Shown here: positions 16,121 through 23,894 of the stretch, in pieces
How positions within the stretch are numbered: the first letter of the stretch is position 1
Layout of the letters: the number at the start of each line of letters is the position of its first letter
Assembly: GCA_947588755.1 (NCBI GenBank)
Contig: CANPZB010000009.1
Span: forward strand, 1-48,508
Length of the DNA stretch: 48,508 nt
Reading direction: 5' to 3'
Origin: Candidatus Gastranaerophilales bacterium
GTDB lineage: Bacteria; Cyanobacteriota; Vampirovibrionia; Gastranaerophilales; Gastranaerophilaceae
Position numbers and translations under genes: made by a program
The notes under the pieces: model-generated
Told to the model about the DNA's origin: nothing
What the model saw: only the letters and a program-made list of their open reading frames with translations
Databases searched by the model: none

Positions 16121-16392
16121 ACATGTCACCCTGAATTTATTTCAGGGTCTTTCGTGCAATTAAGATACTGAACCAATGCCACAAAATAAGATCCTGAAAC
16201 AAGTTCAGGATGACATGGTGGGAGTACAGGATGACATGTGGTGTTACTTTCCCTGCCCCAATGTCCGCAAATCCGCAAGTTCAGCATGACATGGTTGTTC
16301 AGGATGACATGGTGAGGTTTCAGGGGTGGTCTTTCTGGTGCTTTAGCACCCGATAAGAACTTTTTACTTTTCACATTTCACCTTTCACACCG
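16121..16392 (-). repeat. composite interspersed repeat downstream of prepilin 2
   Basis: Several units are joined: CACCCTGAATTTATTTCAGG, AAGATCCTGAAACAAGTTCA, repeated GTTCAGGATGACATGGTG, then CTTTCTGGTGCTTTAGCACC with CGATAAGAAC. It ends in heptads of the type YTTTCAC (about 16369-16389) immediately after the prepilin 2 stop. The segment TGTCCGCAAATCCGC (about 16264) recurs near 24319. I see no real gene inside. Confidence 0.7.
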
Positions 16393-16394
16393 TT

Positions 16395-17213
16395 TTAGTC
16401 AGAACATTTATGTTTACCGTTCCAGCTTAGTTTTTCCGGACAATGCAGATAATCCATGTTTTCGTTGTAGATTACCCAAGCTGTACATGCAATTCCCGCC
16501 AGTCTTCCCTCAACAAAACAATTGGCGGTAGAATCTGCGGCATAAGGATCACTTGGAGTCACGGGGGTGGACCTGTCATTATTTGCACCGATGGCTACAA
16601 CAGCTTCTTTTGTAAATATAAATTCAAAAATATCTTTGCCATAAGTGTTTGGTTTTTTATTTCCGTTTAAGTCAACTTTAAATGAACCACAACCGTTTTT
16701 TAAAGGTCCCGAACCAAAATTTATATCACAATTACTGCTATTTATATAAATATTACTGATACTTGTACCATCTGCCAATATTGCATAATCCATGTATTTA
16801 TCAGTATTATCGAGTTGTCCGTTTAAATTGTATACATCCCAGTTTTTGCAATTTGAATTACATTTCGAAACAATTTTAATGTATTTCGAAAAAATATCAA
16901 TTATTTTGCTTACTTTGTCTATTGAATCTCCTTTGTCGATGCCAAGTTCCCACATATCCATTGTTCCGTAATCACTTTTAGCTCTTATATATCCGTTACT
17001 CATAATGTTATAAACCTTTTTTAATTTTGCAACCGTGACTTTTTCCTGATATTTTTGAATTAATGACGGCATGGTCATTGCCGCAACAACACCGATTATG
17101 CCAAGTGTAATCAAAACCTCGGCAAGCGTAAATGCCATGTTTCTGAAAGATGTTGAAATAAGTTCGGCTTTGTGAAATTGTTCATTTTTTTCGTAATTTA
17201 ATAAGTTTCGCAT
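16395..17213 (-). CDS. prepilin-like protein 2
   Basis: The protein is 272 aa. A 26-residue leader precedes FTLAEVLITLGIIGVVAAM. LADGTSI and DLNGNKKPNTYGKDIFEF match the conserved blocks of the other prepilins. The last ~30 residues (CTAWVIYNENMDYLHCPEKL then SWNGKHKCSD) are almost identical to prepilin 4. Cysteines are numerous in the second half, fitting a disulfide-bonded exported domain. GAGGA lies upstream of the ATG. It is transcribed away from the XRE gene at 17358. The repeat array starts right after its stop codon. It could be a minor pilin or a pilus-displayed adhesin. Confidence 0.8.
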   Translation of the reverse strand: MRNLLNYEKNEQFHKAELISTSFRNMAFTLAEVLITLGIIGVVAAMTMPSLIQKYQEKVTVAKLKKVYNIMSNGYIRAKSDYGTMDMWELGIDKGDSIDKVSKIIDIFSKYIKIVSKCNSNCKNWDVYNLNGQLDNTDKYMDYAILADGTSISNIYINSSNCDINFGSGPLKNGCGSFKVDLNGNKKPNTYGKDIFEFIFTKEAVVAIGANNDRSTPVTPSDPYAADSTANCFVEGRLAGIACTAWVIYNENMDYLHCPEKLSWNGKHKCSD

Positions 17214-17278
17214 ATAAAATCCTCATAACTATTCGTAAAACATTGCCTTTTACAATATTTATAATTGTATTACGCATG

Positions 17279-17307
17279 ATTATATATAATTTTTATCCGT
17301 ATGTCAA
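17279..17307 (-). promoter_or_regulatory. consensus promoter of prepilin 2
   Basis: On the minus strand TTGACA (17302-17307), a 17-bp spacer and TATAAT (17279-17284) match consensus. Nearby inverted repeats GTAAAA/TTTTAC (about 17235-17252) and ACAAT/ATTGT (about 17252-17268) are possible regulator sites. Confidence 0.7.
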
Positions 17308-17357
17308 TATTTTTTTGCAAAAAAATCAGTATTATTTTATAAAAATAGGAGATAATT

Positions 17358-17693
17358 ATGGATTTGTGCAAAAAAATGTTCGGGAAAAGAATTAAAGAGT
17401 TACGTAAAAGCAGAAACATGACTCAGGAAAAACTTGCTGAATTAGTTGGATTTGAGCCTAATCATATAACCAAAATTGAGGCCGGAAAACATTTTCCGCA
17501 GCCGGAAAAATTAGAAATTCTTGCCCGAATTTTTGATATTCAGGTGAAAGATTTATTCGACTTTGAACACAAATTACCGGTTTCAAATTTGAAATATAAA
17601 ATTACGGAATGGCTGAATGAAGCATCCGATGAAGAAATTGAATACATTTTTAAAACAATAAAAAACCTCAAAGAGTTTAAAAAAAGAAAGTAG
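17358..17693 (+). CDS. XRE-family regulator paired with prepilin 2
   Basis: The protein is 111 aa. The HTH spans about 8-65: LRKSRNMTQEKLAELVGFEP then NHITKIEAGKHFPQPEKLEI. A C-terminal helical part includes WLNEASDEEIEYIFKTIKNL. AGGAG precedes the ATG. It is divergent from the prepilin at 17213 across a 144-bp gap holding the consensus promoter above. It is likely a local repressor. A second, convergently oriented XRE gene follows at 17823. Confidence 0.85.
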   Translation: MDLCKKMFGKRIKELRKSRNMTQEKLAELVGFEPNHITKIEAGKHFPQPEKLEILARIFDIQVKDLFDFEHKLPVSNLKYKITEWLNEASDEEIEYIFKTIKNLKEFKKRK

Positions 17694-17822
17694 GATAAGC
17701 GAAATTTGCAATAAAAAAGAAATGTGTGGAAAAATTATCATTTCACACATGCTACAAACTGTTTAAAATTTCTATTTATACACAAAAATTACACAATAAA
17801 AATATATATATTTTATTAATCT

Positions 17823-18146
17823 TTAAATATGCTTTAGTAAAGCCGTTAAAACATCGGCACAAGCGTCTAATTGTTTTTCTGATGATGTATTTATAATTTT
17901 TTGTAAAAACAATTTATTGGGGTAGGAATCAGATGTATTTTGCAAACCAAAATCACCTAATGTAAGATTTAAAGCATCTAAGATTTTCAAAAAAGTATCA
18001 AGAGCAGGATAACTTTTTCCGGTTTCTATTTTTGACATATGTTTTTCAGATATTCCGATTTTTTCCGAAAGTTCAAATTGCGTTAATTTTTTTTCACGCC
18101 TCGCGTTTTGTATAATTTTTGCAATATGTTTTTTATCCAAATCCAT
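17823..18146 (-). CDS. XRE-family regulator paired with the membrane protein/nuclease operon
   Basis: The protein is 107 aa. HTH helices are in KLTQFELSEKIGISEKHMSK and SYPALDTFLKILDALNLTLG. The tail (about 72-107) is helical, ending LDACADVLTALLKHI. It is transcribed away from 18311, with palindromes and a TTGACA/TATGGT promoter between them. It probably controls the 18311-20109 operon. SEKHMSKIETGKSYPALDTF closely resembles the other XRE proteins here, suggesting a shared regulator family. Confidence 0.85.
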   Translation of the reverse strand: MDLDKKHIAKIIQNARREKKLTQFELSEKIGISEKHMSKIETGKSYPALDTFLKILDALNLTLGDFGLQNTSDSYPNKLFLQKIINTSSEKQLDACADVLTALLKHI

Positions 18147-18181
18147 TTTATTCCCCTTATATATATTTATTTTACGATTTA

Positions 18182-18256
18182 TATGATTAGTTCTTAACTA
18201 TCTAAGTGATTATAAGTAATCATATAGTTGACATTTAAAATTTTTTTTGATATGGT
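18182..18256 (+). promoter_or_regulatory. palindromes and promoter of the 18311 operon
   Basis: TTGACA (18228-18233), a 17-bp spacer and TATGGT (18251-18256) form the promoter. Upstream are TATGATTA ... TAATCATA (18182-18189 with 18217-18224), GATTA-taag-TAATC (18208-18221) and AGTT-ctt-AACT (18189-18199). The nested arms suggest more than one bound regulator dimer. Confidence 0.6.
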
Positions 18257-18310
18257 AATCGAATAAGATACTAAATCATTGTTTGTAATTATCAAATATA
18301 GGAGTGATGT

Positions 18311-19270
18311 ATGGCTGATGAAGAAAATGTTAATTTAATTGAAAAAGAAGAAAACGAAGTAGTAGAAAATGTAACAAATTTTCAAGATGGCGAAAGTGGT
18401 ATTAACGCCTTTGACTGGGGTAAAGCATGGGATATCACTAAAAAAACAATTAATTATTCATCTATTATTGCGGCATATATTGGTATATTAGCGATATTAT
18501 CTTATCCTATCTTGCACATCATTAATTATTTTTGTCATATAGATGATTTTATGAAAAAATTACCTTTGGGTTATACTTCCGGTATTGAAGAAGCAGGTAT
18601 GTTTATTGTTATTACTTTAGGTGTAATAAGTATATTCATCGCACTGAAATTGATGTCTTGGCTAATCCAAAGACATTCTGTTATAGCAAGAATTTTTTGT
18701 ATTTTACTTGGCGGTGGTTATATGTATATAATGATTGACAAACATGCCAATGAAATAGTTTTATCTGGTATTGCAATGATTTTTGCTATAATACTGTTTG
18801 TCTTTTTTATTATTCCGAGTTTAATAGTAATACATAACGCCTTTTTGCCTATATTTAGAGGTATAGTTCCGTCTGTATTTACTTATTATAAATTTGTATT
18901 TAGTTTTTTCCCGAATACATCCGGTCTATTGAGATTTTTCGATGGTGCTAAAAGTTCGGTTGAAAAAACTAATGCAGAATATGCAGAAAAAAATAGAAAA
19001 TTCCAAGAAGAATATGAGCGAAAAAATCAAGAAGATAAAGCAGAATATGAACGTAAAAAAGAAATAGAAAAACAAGAACGTGAAACAATAAGTTCTGCTG
19101 CACAAAATGGTAATTTTGTAAATGTTTATGGATTAAAAGGTAATATATTATTTTCAAGAGCAGGAACATTAAGGGGATATACAAGTTCTACTGTAAGTAT
19201 AGAAGTTAACGGATTCATTACGACATATAACGGTCGAGGATCCATTATGCATACCAGAGCAGCAAGGTAA
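18311..19270 (+). CDS. multi-pass membrane protein with coiled coil and C-terminal beta domain
   Basis: The protein is 319 aa. Four hydrophobic segments lie at about 55-80, 96-120, 126-145 and 151-180, followed by an amphipathic stretch (about 180-205). A charged coiled coil runs about 215-262 (AEYAEKNRKFQEEYERKNQE and onward). The last 50 residues form a compact, probably beta-rich unit, NFVNVYGLKGNILFSRAGTL then RGYTSSTVSIEV; the GYTSSTV core recurs in small bacterial proteins of unknown function. AGGAG precedes the ATG. It is first of three same-strand genes, followed 9 nt later by a nuclease-like protein, and faces its own XRE regulator. Confidence 0.65.
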   Translation: MADEENVNLIEKEENEVVENVTNFQDGESGINAFDWGKAWDITKKTINYSSIIAAYIGILAILSYPILHIINYFCHIDDFMKKLPLGYTSGIEEAGMFIVITLGVISIFIALKLMSWLIQRHSVIARIFCILLGGGYMYIMIDKHANEIVLSGIAMIFAIILFVFFIIPSLIVIHNAFLPIFRGIVPSVFTYYKFVFSFFPNTSGLLRFFDGAKSSVEKTNAEYAEKNRKFQEEYERKNQEDKAEYERKKEIEKQERETISSAAQNGNFVNVYGLKGNILFSRAGTLRGYTSSTVSIEVNGFITTYNGRGSIMHTRAAR

Positions 19271-19279
19271 AGTTAAAGA

Positions 19280-19849
19280 ATGAAAAATTTATTATATAAA
19301 ATACTAGATAATAACTCATTAATTGAGCATGATGAAACATTTATATCAGAAAGTGATCTTCAGCTTAATCTTGCAAAAATATTACAAGATAATGGGTGTA
19401 CTGATGTTCAACTTGAATGTCTTGAAGAAATAGAGGGTAGAAAAGGTTATATTGATATTTATTGTAAATATAATGATGTAAATTATTATCTTGAATTGAA
19501 ATATAAAACAAAAGCTAAAAATAAAGACTGTAAAAGAATGGGGATTAATTTCCGTTTAAAAAATCATAGTGCACATACTGATAATAGATATTTAATTTAT
19601 AAAGATATTCATAGATTGGAATGTATTGTACAGAAATGTCCAAAAACTGTTGGTTATGTTTTGTTTTTAACTAATGATGATAATTATGAAAAAAAACGTG
19701 ATAATATGCCATTATTAGACAAACAACTGACAAGTATAAAATATAAGTATAGAGAAAAAGTGTTTAATTTAAACAAACAACGCAAATGCGAATGGCAAAG
19801 TTTTAAAGCATGCGAGGGTTTTAAATATTTACTGATTGAGATACAATAA
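19280..19849 (+). CDS. PD-(D/E)XK-type nuclease-like protein, 189 aa
   Basis: The pattern GYIDIYCKYNDVNYYLELKY carries the core Asp and, after about 12 residues, Glu-x-Lys (ELK), as in PD-(D/E)XK nucleases. RYLIYKDIHRLE and GYVLFLTNDDNYEK further on match the strand/helix order of restriction-enzyme-like proteins. No specificity domain is visible. It starts 9 nt after the membrane protein gene, so the two are co-expressed. A nuclease behind a membrane protein and a dedicated repressor looks like a conflict or defence module, but no named system fits. Confidence 0.6.
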   Translation: MKNLLYKILDNNSLIEHDETFISESDLQLNLAKILQDNGCTDVQLECLEEIEGRKGYIDIYCKYNDVNYYLELKYKTKAKNKDCKRMGINFRLKNHSAHTDNRYLIYKDIHRLECIVQKCPKTVGYVLFLTNDDNYEKKRDNMPLLDKQLTSIKYKYREKVFNLNKQRKCEWQSFKACEGFKYLLIEIQ

Positions 19850-19860
19850 TCATAATATAT

Positions 19861-20109
19861 ATGCCACAAAATATTAAAGATAAGTCTTACAAAAAAAAAT
19901 TCGCATTTCAACGTATTGTTAAAGCCTTTAAATATGGTTGGACAGGTAAAACCGATAATATCATAAATTTTGAATGGTACAGAGACAAAAAAAAATTTCA
20001 GAAATTCGGAAATACCAAATTTAGTAAAATTTTCATTAAAATTACATCTTTTATTAATCTGATTTTATTGATATATGTGATTTATTTGATAATTTGTAAT
20101 TATTTATAA
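19861..20109 (+). CDS. small basic protein with C-terminal membrane segment, 82 aa
   Basis: The first 60 residues are very rich in Lys, Phe and aromatic residues. The last 22 (IKITSFINLILLIYVIYLII region) form one membrane helix. It follows the nuclease-like gene by 11 nt. No clear ribosome binding site is seen, although AATAATCATAATATAT precedes the ATG, so expression is less certain than for its neighbours. No family is recognised. Confidence 0.45.
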   Translation: MPQNIKDKSYKKKFAFQRIVKAFKYGWTGKTDNIINFEWYRDKKKFQKFGNTKFSKIFIKITSFINLILLIYVIYLIICNYL

Positions 20110-20204
20110 AAATTTACTCAAAAAGTTTTTCCAACAGAAAAACTTTTTAGTTTAAATCGATAGGGTGTAATTTGCAATAAAAAAGATGGGTGGAATACTA
20201 AGAA

Positions 20205-20549
20205 CTAATCTTTATACCAAGGAATAAAGGTATTGATTTTATTTAAAAGTTCGTTGTAATCTCCTGTAAAATTTATACATCTATCATCAATTATTAAATA
20301 TGCAGGTTCTTTTACATTAGTTACATTTTCTACATATTCATCAAGTCTATTTTCTATAATCCATTTTGAAGCAATTAAAGAATTTCTGGTAGTAAAAATA
20401 ACAATTTTATAATCTTCTGATAGTTCTTTAATTAATTTATATGCCCCGTCTTTAATAGGTGGAATATAATTTTTATCATATTCCCCCTCATAAGTATTTA
20501 AAACCCCATCTAAGTCAAATAGTATCGTTTTCTTGAATTTATCTGCCAT
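20205..20549 (-). CDS. HAD-superfamily hydrolase, short form
   Basis: At 114 aa this is a minimal HAD fold. Motif I is LFDLDGVLN (about 10-18), motif II the Thr/Ser in VIFTTRN (about 50-56), and the acidic motif III/IV is LIIDDR (about 85-90) followed by INFTGDY. It lacks a cap domain. Similar short proteins occur in phages and gut bacteria as phosphatases of unknown substrate. It is transcribed away from the XRE gene at 20619. Its promoter (TTGTCC, 17 bp, TATAAT on the minus strand) contains one of two palindromic operators in the spacer. Confidence 0.75.
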   Translation of the reverse strand: MADKFKKTILFDLDGVLNTYEGEYDKNYIPPIKDGAYKLIKELSEDYKIVIFTTRNSLIASKWIIENRLDEYVENVTNVKEPAYLIIDDRCINFTGDYNELLNKINTFIPWYKD

Positions 20550-20561
20550 GCCTCTATTTTG

Positions 20562-20601
20562 ATTATATCACAAGTGGCACTTGTGGACAAGTCTGACTTG
20601 T
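20562..20601. promoter_or_regulatory. tandem palindromic operators over the HAD promoter
   Basis: Two perfect 15-bp palindromes, ACAAGT-GGC-ACTTGT (20570-20584) and ACAAGT-CTG-ACTTGT (20587-20601), have centres 17 bp apart. On the minus strand TATAAT is 20562-20567 and TTGTCC is 20585-20590 (17-bp spacer), so the first palindrome fills the spacer. Binding there would block the promoter. Confidence 0.75.
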
Positions 20602-20618
20602 GAAACGAAAATATTATT

Positions 20619-20837
20619 ATGGTTTTAGAGTTTAGAAAACAGTTAGGTGAAAGGATAAAACAAATTCGTGAAAGCAAAAAACTTTCAAGAGAAGATGTTG
20701 CATTTGCCTGTAATTTCTCCGGCTCATATATGGGCATGATAGAGAGGGCTGAATATGATTTTAAAATTTCTAAACTTTACAATATTGCAAAAGCATTGGA
20801 TGTCGATATTTGTGAATTATTTGATTTCAAAAAATAA
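20619..20837 (+). CDS. XRE-family regulator paired with the HAD hydrolase
   Basis: The protein is 72 aa, essentially just an HTH domain: IRESKKLSREDVAFACNFSG, then SYMGMIERAEYDFKISKLYN and an IAKALDVDICELFDF tail as in the other XRE proteins. No ribosome binding site is visible before the ATG. The tandem palindromes at 20570-20601 lie 17 bp upstream, so it probably binds them and represses both itself and the divergent hydrolase. Confidence 0.8.
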   Translation: MVLEFRKQLGERIKQIRESKKLSREDVAFACNFSGSYMGMIERAEYDFKISKLYNIAKALDVDICELFDFKK

Positions 20838-20916
20838 ATTGCAAATTTTCTGCGATTTTTGAATTTTTGGCACAAAAAAACTCTCGAAGTGGACATCCGA
20901 GGTTTTTATTACGTAC

Positions 20917-21000
20917 AAAGAGATTCGAACTCTCGACCTTTCGGACTCTGCGAGTGAGAACGATTAATTATCGTTCGAACGAGAGGGAGCCGCACGCTCA
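20917..21000 (-). pseudogene. decayed tRNA-Met-type copy with palindromic insert
   Basis: The T-arm block 20919-20940 is identical over 22 bases to 21082-21103 of the intact tRNA, and 20987-20999 (GAGCCGCACGCTC) matches its anticodon-stem/D-side block. Between them the anticodon region is replaced by about 46 bp containing AACGAT-TAATT-ATCGTT and the perfect palindrome TCGTTCGAACGA. The acceptor stem and D arm are lost. It cannot act as a tRNA. Confidence 0.65.
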
Positions 21001-21072
21001 AAAATGCGTTAGCATAAAAAGAACATGGACACATAGTGGACACGGATAAAAATTTAAACCCTTAAAAACAAA

Positions 21073-21146
21073 TAGCTGGGGAGAGATTCGAACTCTCGAC
21101 CTTGCGGGTATGAGCCGCACGCTCTCACCAACTGAGCTACCCAGCC
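21073..21146 (-). tRNA. tRNA with anticodon CAT (Met, or Ile2 if lysidine-modified)
   Basis: This is a full cloverleaf on the minus strand. The acceptor is GGCTGGG/CCCAGCT (first pair G-U), the D arm contains AGCTCAGTTGGTGAGAGC, the anticodon stem is TGCGG/CCGCA with loop CTCATAC, and the T arm is GAGAG-TTCGAAT-CTCTC. The body resembles elongator tRNA-Met. CCA is not encoded; the discriminator is A. Confidence 0.9.
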
Positions 21147-21207
21147 GTTTTTTATTATCGTCGAATATTATCGTCGCATGAAAAAAAATTAATTTCAAGT
21201 TTTTTCT

Positions 21208-22266
21208 TTATTTTTTAAATGCTTCCGATATTGATTTGTTATAATCCGCTCTGAGAATGCCTTTTTCTGTTATTATTCCGCTTATCAGATTGTGAGGAGT
21301 TACGTCAAATCCCGGATTAATTATATTAACATCAGGTGAGCATATAATTTTTCCGTTTATATGTGTAACTTCTTCTCTGCTGCGTTCTTCAATAACTATT
21401 TCATCACCGGATTTTATACTTGTATCTATTGTAGAAAGCGGTGCTGCTACATAAAACGGGACGTTGTGGTACTTAGCGGCAATTGCTACGGTATAAGTTC
21501 CTATTTTATTTGCGGTATCACCGTTTGCTGCAATTCTGTCGGCACCGACAATTACCATGTCTATCATTCCTTTTTTCATAAAATATGAACACATGCCGTC
21601 AGTGATTAATGTTGTCGGTATTCCGTCCATTGTTAATTCTAACGTCGTAATCCTTGCCCCTTGTTGTCTTGGACGTGTTTCATCGGCGAAAACCTGAATT
21701 GTCGGGTCTTTTGCATAAGCCGAACGTACAACACCGAGAGCCGTACCGTATCCGACGGTAGCTAATGCACCCGCATTGCAGTGAGTTAATATTGTTGCAC
21801 CTTTAGGCACAACTTCACTGCCGTATTCTCCGATTTTTTTATTTATGGAAATATCTTCGTTTTCAAGTTTAATACAATTTTCTTTTAATTCATTAACAAT
21901 TCCGTTAATATCGGATTTGGAATTTTTAATAATGTTTTTCTGTTTTTCAACCGCCCACATCAAATTCACGGCGGTTGGTCGTGAAGTTGCCATATAATCG
22001 GCTTTTTCCAGAAGTTTAGAAATAAATTCATCTTTGGAAAGATTTTCTTTTTGTAATTCCTGAGCGTATAATGCAACACCATGGGCACCCGAAACACCTA
22101 TTGCAGGAGCTCCTCTTACTATCATGGATTTTATTGCATCATACATTTGCTGTCCGCTTGTTATATTAACGTACTTAAATTCTTCGGGAAGCAAAGTTTG
22201 GTCAACCATTTTGGAGTAATTATCTTTCCATTCGACGGTTTTTATTTTGGACTCAAATTCTTTCAT
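21208..22266 (-). CDS. mtnA: S-methyl-5-thioribose-1-phosphate isomerase
   Basis: The protein is 352 aa, normal length for the eIF2B-related sugar-phosphate isomerases. The substrate-binding motif is RGAPAIG (51-57), the catalytic Cys163 is in THCNAGALAT, and Asp243 is in GADRIAANGD. It converts methylthioribose-1-phosphate to methylthioribulose-1-phosphate in methionine salvage. The gene starts 3 nt after the stop of a small membrane protein gene, with GAGGAA inside that gene's end, so the two are coupled. No other salvage genes are nearby. Confidence 0.95.
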   Translation of the reverse strand: MKEFESKIKTVEWKDNYSKMVDQTLLPEEFKYVNITSGQQMYDAIKSMIVRGAPAIGVSGAHGVALYAQELQKENLSKDEFISKLLEKADYMATSRPTAVNLMWAVEKQKNIIKNSKSDINGIVNELKENCIKLENEDISINKKIGEYGSEVVPKGATILTHCNAGALATVGYGTALGVVRSAYAKDPTIQVFADETRPRQQGARITTLELTMDGIPTTLITDGMCSYFMKKGMIDMVIVGADRIAANGDTANKIGTYTVAIAAKYHNVPFYVAAPLSTIDTSIKSGDEIVIEERSREEVTHINGKIICSPDVNIINPGFDVTPHNLISGIITEKGILRADYNKSISEAFKK

Positions 22267-22269
22267 TAA

Positions 22270-22719
22270 TCATTTCCTCATTGACTTGGCTAATTCTAAT
22301 AAATAAAAAGTTAAAAATCCCGTAAATGCGTTCACTGTTGCACTCAAAACTCCCATAAAAATTGAAAGCACCAGAAGAATAAAGAAGTTTGCATTAGACA
22401 GAGCAATTGCTATACCTTGGTTAGCCGCTACATTTAAAAATTTATAAAAAACAACGGTAAACGGGATAAAAATTACTGAAAACCCGATATAAGCGGTAAA
22501 CCCGGCTAATGCACCCGTTATTATACTGTCTTTGACAGCTTCAAGCGAGATACATGAATATTTTATCAAAATACTAATTACCAGCGGTGCGATAAAACAC
22601 ATTAAAAATATTAACGAAAATGTTCCAACATAAGGGATTAATGCTAATAATCCGCAAACAGCACCGAAAAAGATACTAAGTATAGAAATTTGTTTCAATA
22701 AAATTAAATCTATATTCAT
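22270..22719 (-). CDS. small multi-pass membrane protein upstream of mtnA
   Basis: At 149 aa with four hydrophobic segments (about 10-32, 36-53, 66-95 and 110-140), it looks wholly embedded in the membrane. It is rich in Ala, Gly, Ile and Phe and has no catalytic motif. It ends 3 nt before mtnA on the same strand, indicating one operon. The position suggests a link to methylthioribose or purine salvage only by association. I do not recognise the family. Confidence 0.65.
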   Translation of the reverse strand: MNIDLILLKQISILSIFFGAVCGLLALIPYVGTFSLIFLMCFIAPLVISILIKYSCISLEAVKDSIITGALAGFTAYIGFSVIFIPFTVVFYKFLNVAANQGIAIALSNANFFILLVLSIFMGVLSATVNAFTGFLTFYLLELAKSMRK

Positions 22720-22744
22720 AAGATTTATTTTAACATAAAAATTT

Positions 22745-22900
22745 TTGTTTCATAATATCGCTGTATTTAGACATGCCGCTTTTATATGCACAGCGGATTT
22801 GCACAAGAACGGGGACGAGTTCGCCAAGTTAGCAAAACCATGCTTTTGCAAACTTGTGCATAATCCAAGACATGTAGCCCGCAATGACAGACGATTTTGG
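22745..22900. repeat. interspersed repeat downstream of prepilin 3
   Basis: A long inverted repeat (GCACAAG near 22799 with CTTGTGC near 22852) encloses GTTCGCCAAGTTAGC-type sequence. CCCGCAATGACAGAC near 22878 resembles the CTCGCAATGAC unit near 23627. No gene is visible. Confidence 0.5.
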
Positions 22901-23854
22901 TTATTTCAAATAATTTTTCCAATAACTTTTCTTTTCATCATCTGGAGATTGGTCAATAATAGCATTGTATGTATATGTTACAGTTCCCAAAGCAGATGCA
23001 TTTGTACAAATATCATCGGGTGTTCCTTCTGCAACTAATCTGTTATTTTCTTTATAACAGAATACAAAATAATCATATCCGTATTTGTTTGGTGGTTTTA
23101 CACCGTTTATGTCAATACAAACCGTCTTACCACTATCATTTGCCATAAAATATCGCCCTGTATTATCTTGCCATACTCCGCCATTGTCACAGTATGCAGG
23201 AACCTGACCTCCATCAATATTTTTTAATCCGTTAGTGTTAGGATATATTTTTTCTATTGTAGCTGACATATTTTTATAGTCAGCATCTGTTACTATCATT
23301 TTACTGCCTTTAAAATACTTCATTATTGTTTTCAGACGAGTCCAAGGTGTACTTACATCGGATATAATTACGCCGTCTGCCAGTGCCAATTGACCTACCT
23401 GACCTAATTCAGAATATGTTTTTAATAATTGCGTTTTAAGTGTTTGTTTTTTGTGATTAGCTATCATAACCGGAATAGTTACCGCCGCAACAACGCCAAT
23501 GATACCTAGGGTGATTAGAACTTCCGCCAAAGTAAAGGCGGCTCTACGTGAAAGGTGAGAAGTGAAAAGTGAAAAGTTCTTATCGGCACTTCGTGCAAAG
23601 TAATTGGCTGGATTGCTTCGCATTCGCTCGCAATGACCGTACACCTCCATGTCACCCTGAACTCTCACCATGTCATCCCGAACGACCATGTCATCCTGAA
23701 CTTGTTTCAGGATCTTATCTTTTTCGAGTCTCACTGTCTTTTCGACCTCGTCATTTTTAATCAAACTGTCACCCTGAACTTGTTTCAGCATCTGAGCCTT
23801 GTCGGGTCTTACAGTCTTTTTCAAAATCGTCACGTTTTCCATTTCTTTTTTCAT
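22901..23854 (-). CDS. prepilin-like protein 3 with a 106-residue repeat-encoded leader
   Basis: The protein is 317 aa, longer than its relatives because about 106 residues precede FTLAEVLITLGIIGVVAA. That leader is translated from interspersed repeats: MKKEMENVTILKKTVRPDKA, KILKQVQDDMV, then GHCERMRSNPANYF, then heptads giving LFTSHLSRR. TTGACT-17 bp-TAAAAT and an AGGGG site support the first ATG. The domain after the helix has LADGVIIS and DINGVKPPNKYGYDYFVF in common with the other prepilins. A prepilin peptidase would remove the leader, though one this long is unusual. The true start might lie further in. It is divergent from the XRE gene at 23941. Confidence 0.7.
   Translation of the reverse strand: MKKEMENVTILKKTVRPDKAQMLKQVQGDSLIKNDEVEKTVRLEKDKILKQVQDDMVVRDDMVRVQGDMEVYGHCERMRSNPANYFARSADKNFSLFTSHLSRRAAFTLAEVLITLGIIGVVAAVTIPVMIANHKKQTLKTQLLKTYSELGQVGQLALADGVIISDVSTPWTRLKTIMKYFKGSKMIVTDADYKNMSATIEKIYPNTNGLKNIDGGQVPAYCDNGGVWQDNTGRYFMANDSGKTVCIDINGVKPPNKYGYDYFVFCYKENNRLVAEGTPDDICTNASALGTVTYTYNAIIDQSPDDEKKSYWKNYLK
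23548..23575 (-). repeat. heptanucleotide tandem repeat in the prepilin 3 leader
   Basis: Four 7-nt units, GTGAAAG, GTGAGAA, GTGAAAA and GTGAAAA, run head to tail on the plus strand. They code for the residues just before the FTLAEV segment. Loss or gain of one unit would shift the frame. Confidence 0.7.
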
Positions 23855-23894
23855 ATTTCCCCTTTTATTTATAAACTACAATTTATATATTTAT

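Noticed and set aside
15768-16374. Open frames on both strands in the repeat region (for example 15768-16040 plus and 16126-16374 minus)
   Set aside because: They are translations of interspersed repeats (KILKQVQDDM-type and its reverse) without binding sites or promoters. I kept only 15867-16070 as an orphan leader copy.
20867-21049. Short plus-strand frame across the tRNA-Met copy region
   Set aside because: It is read through tRNA-derived sequence; no promoter or binding site.
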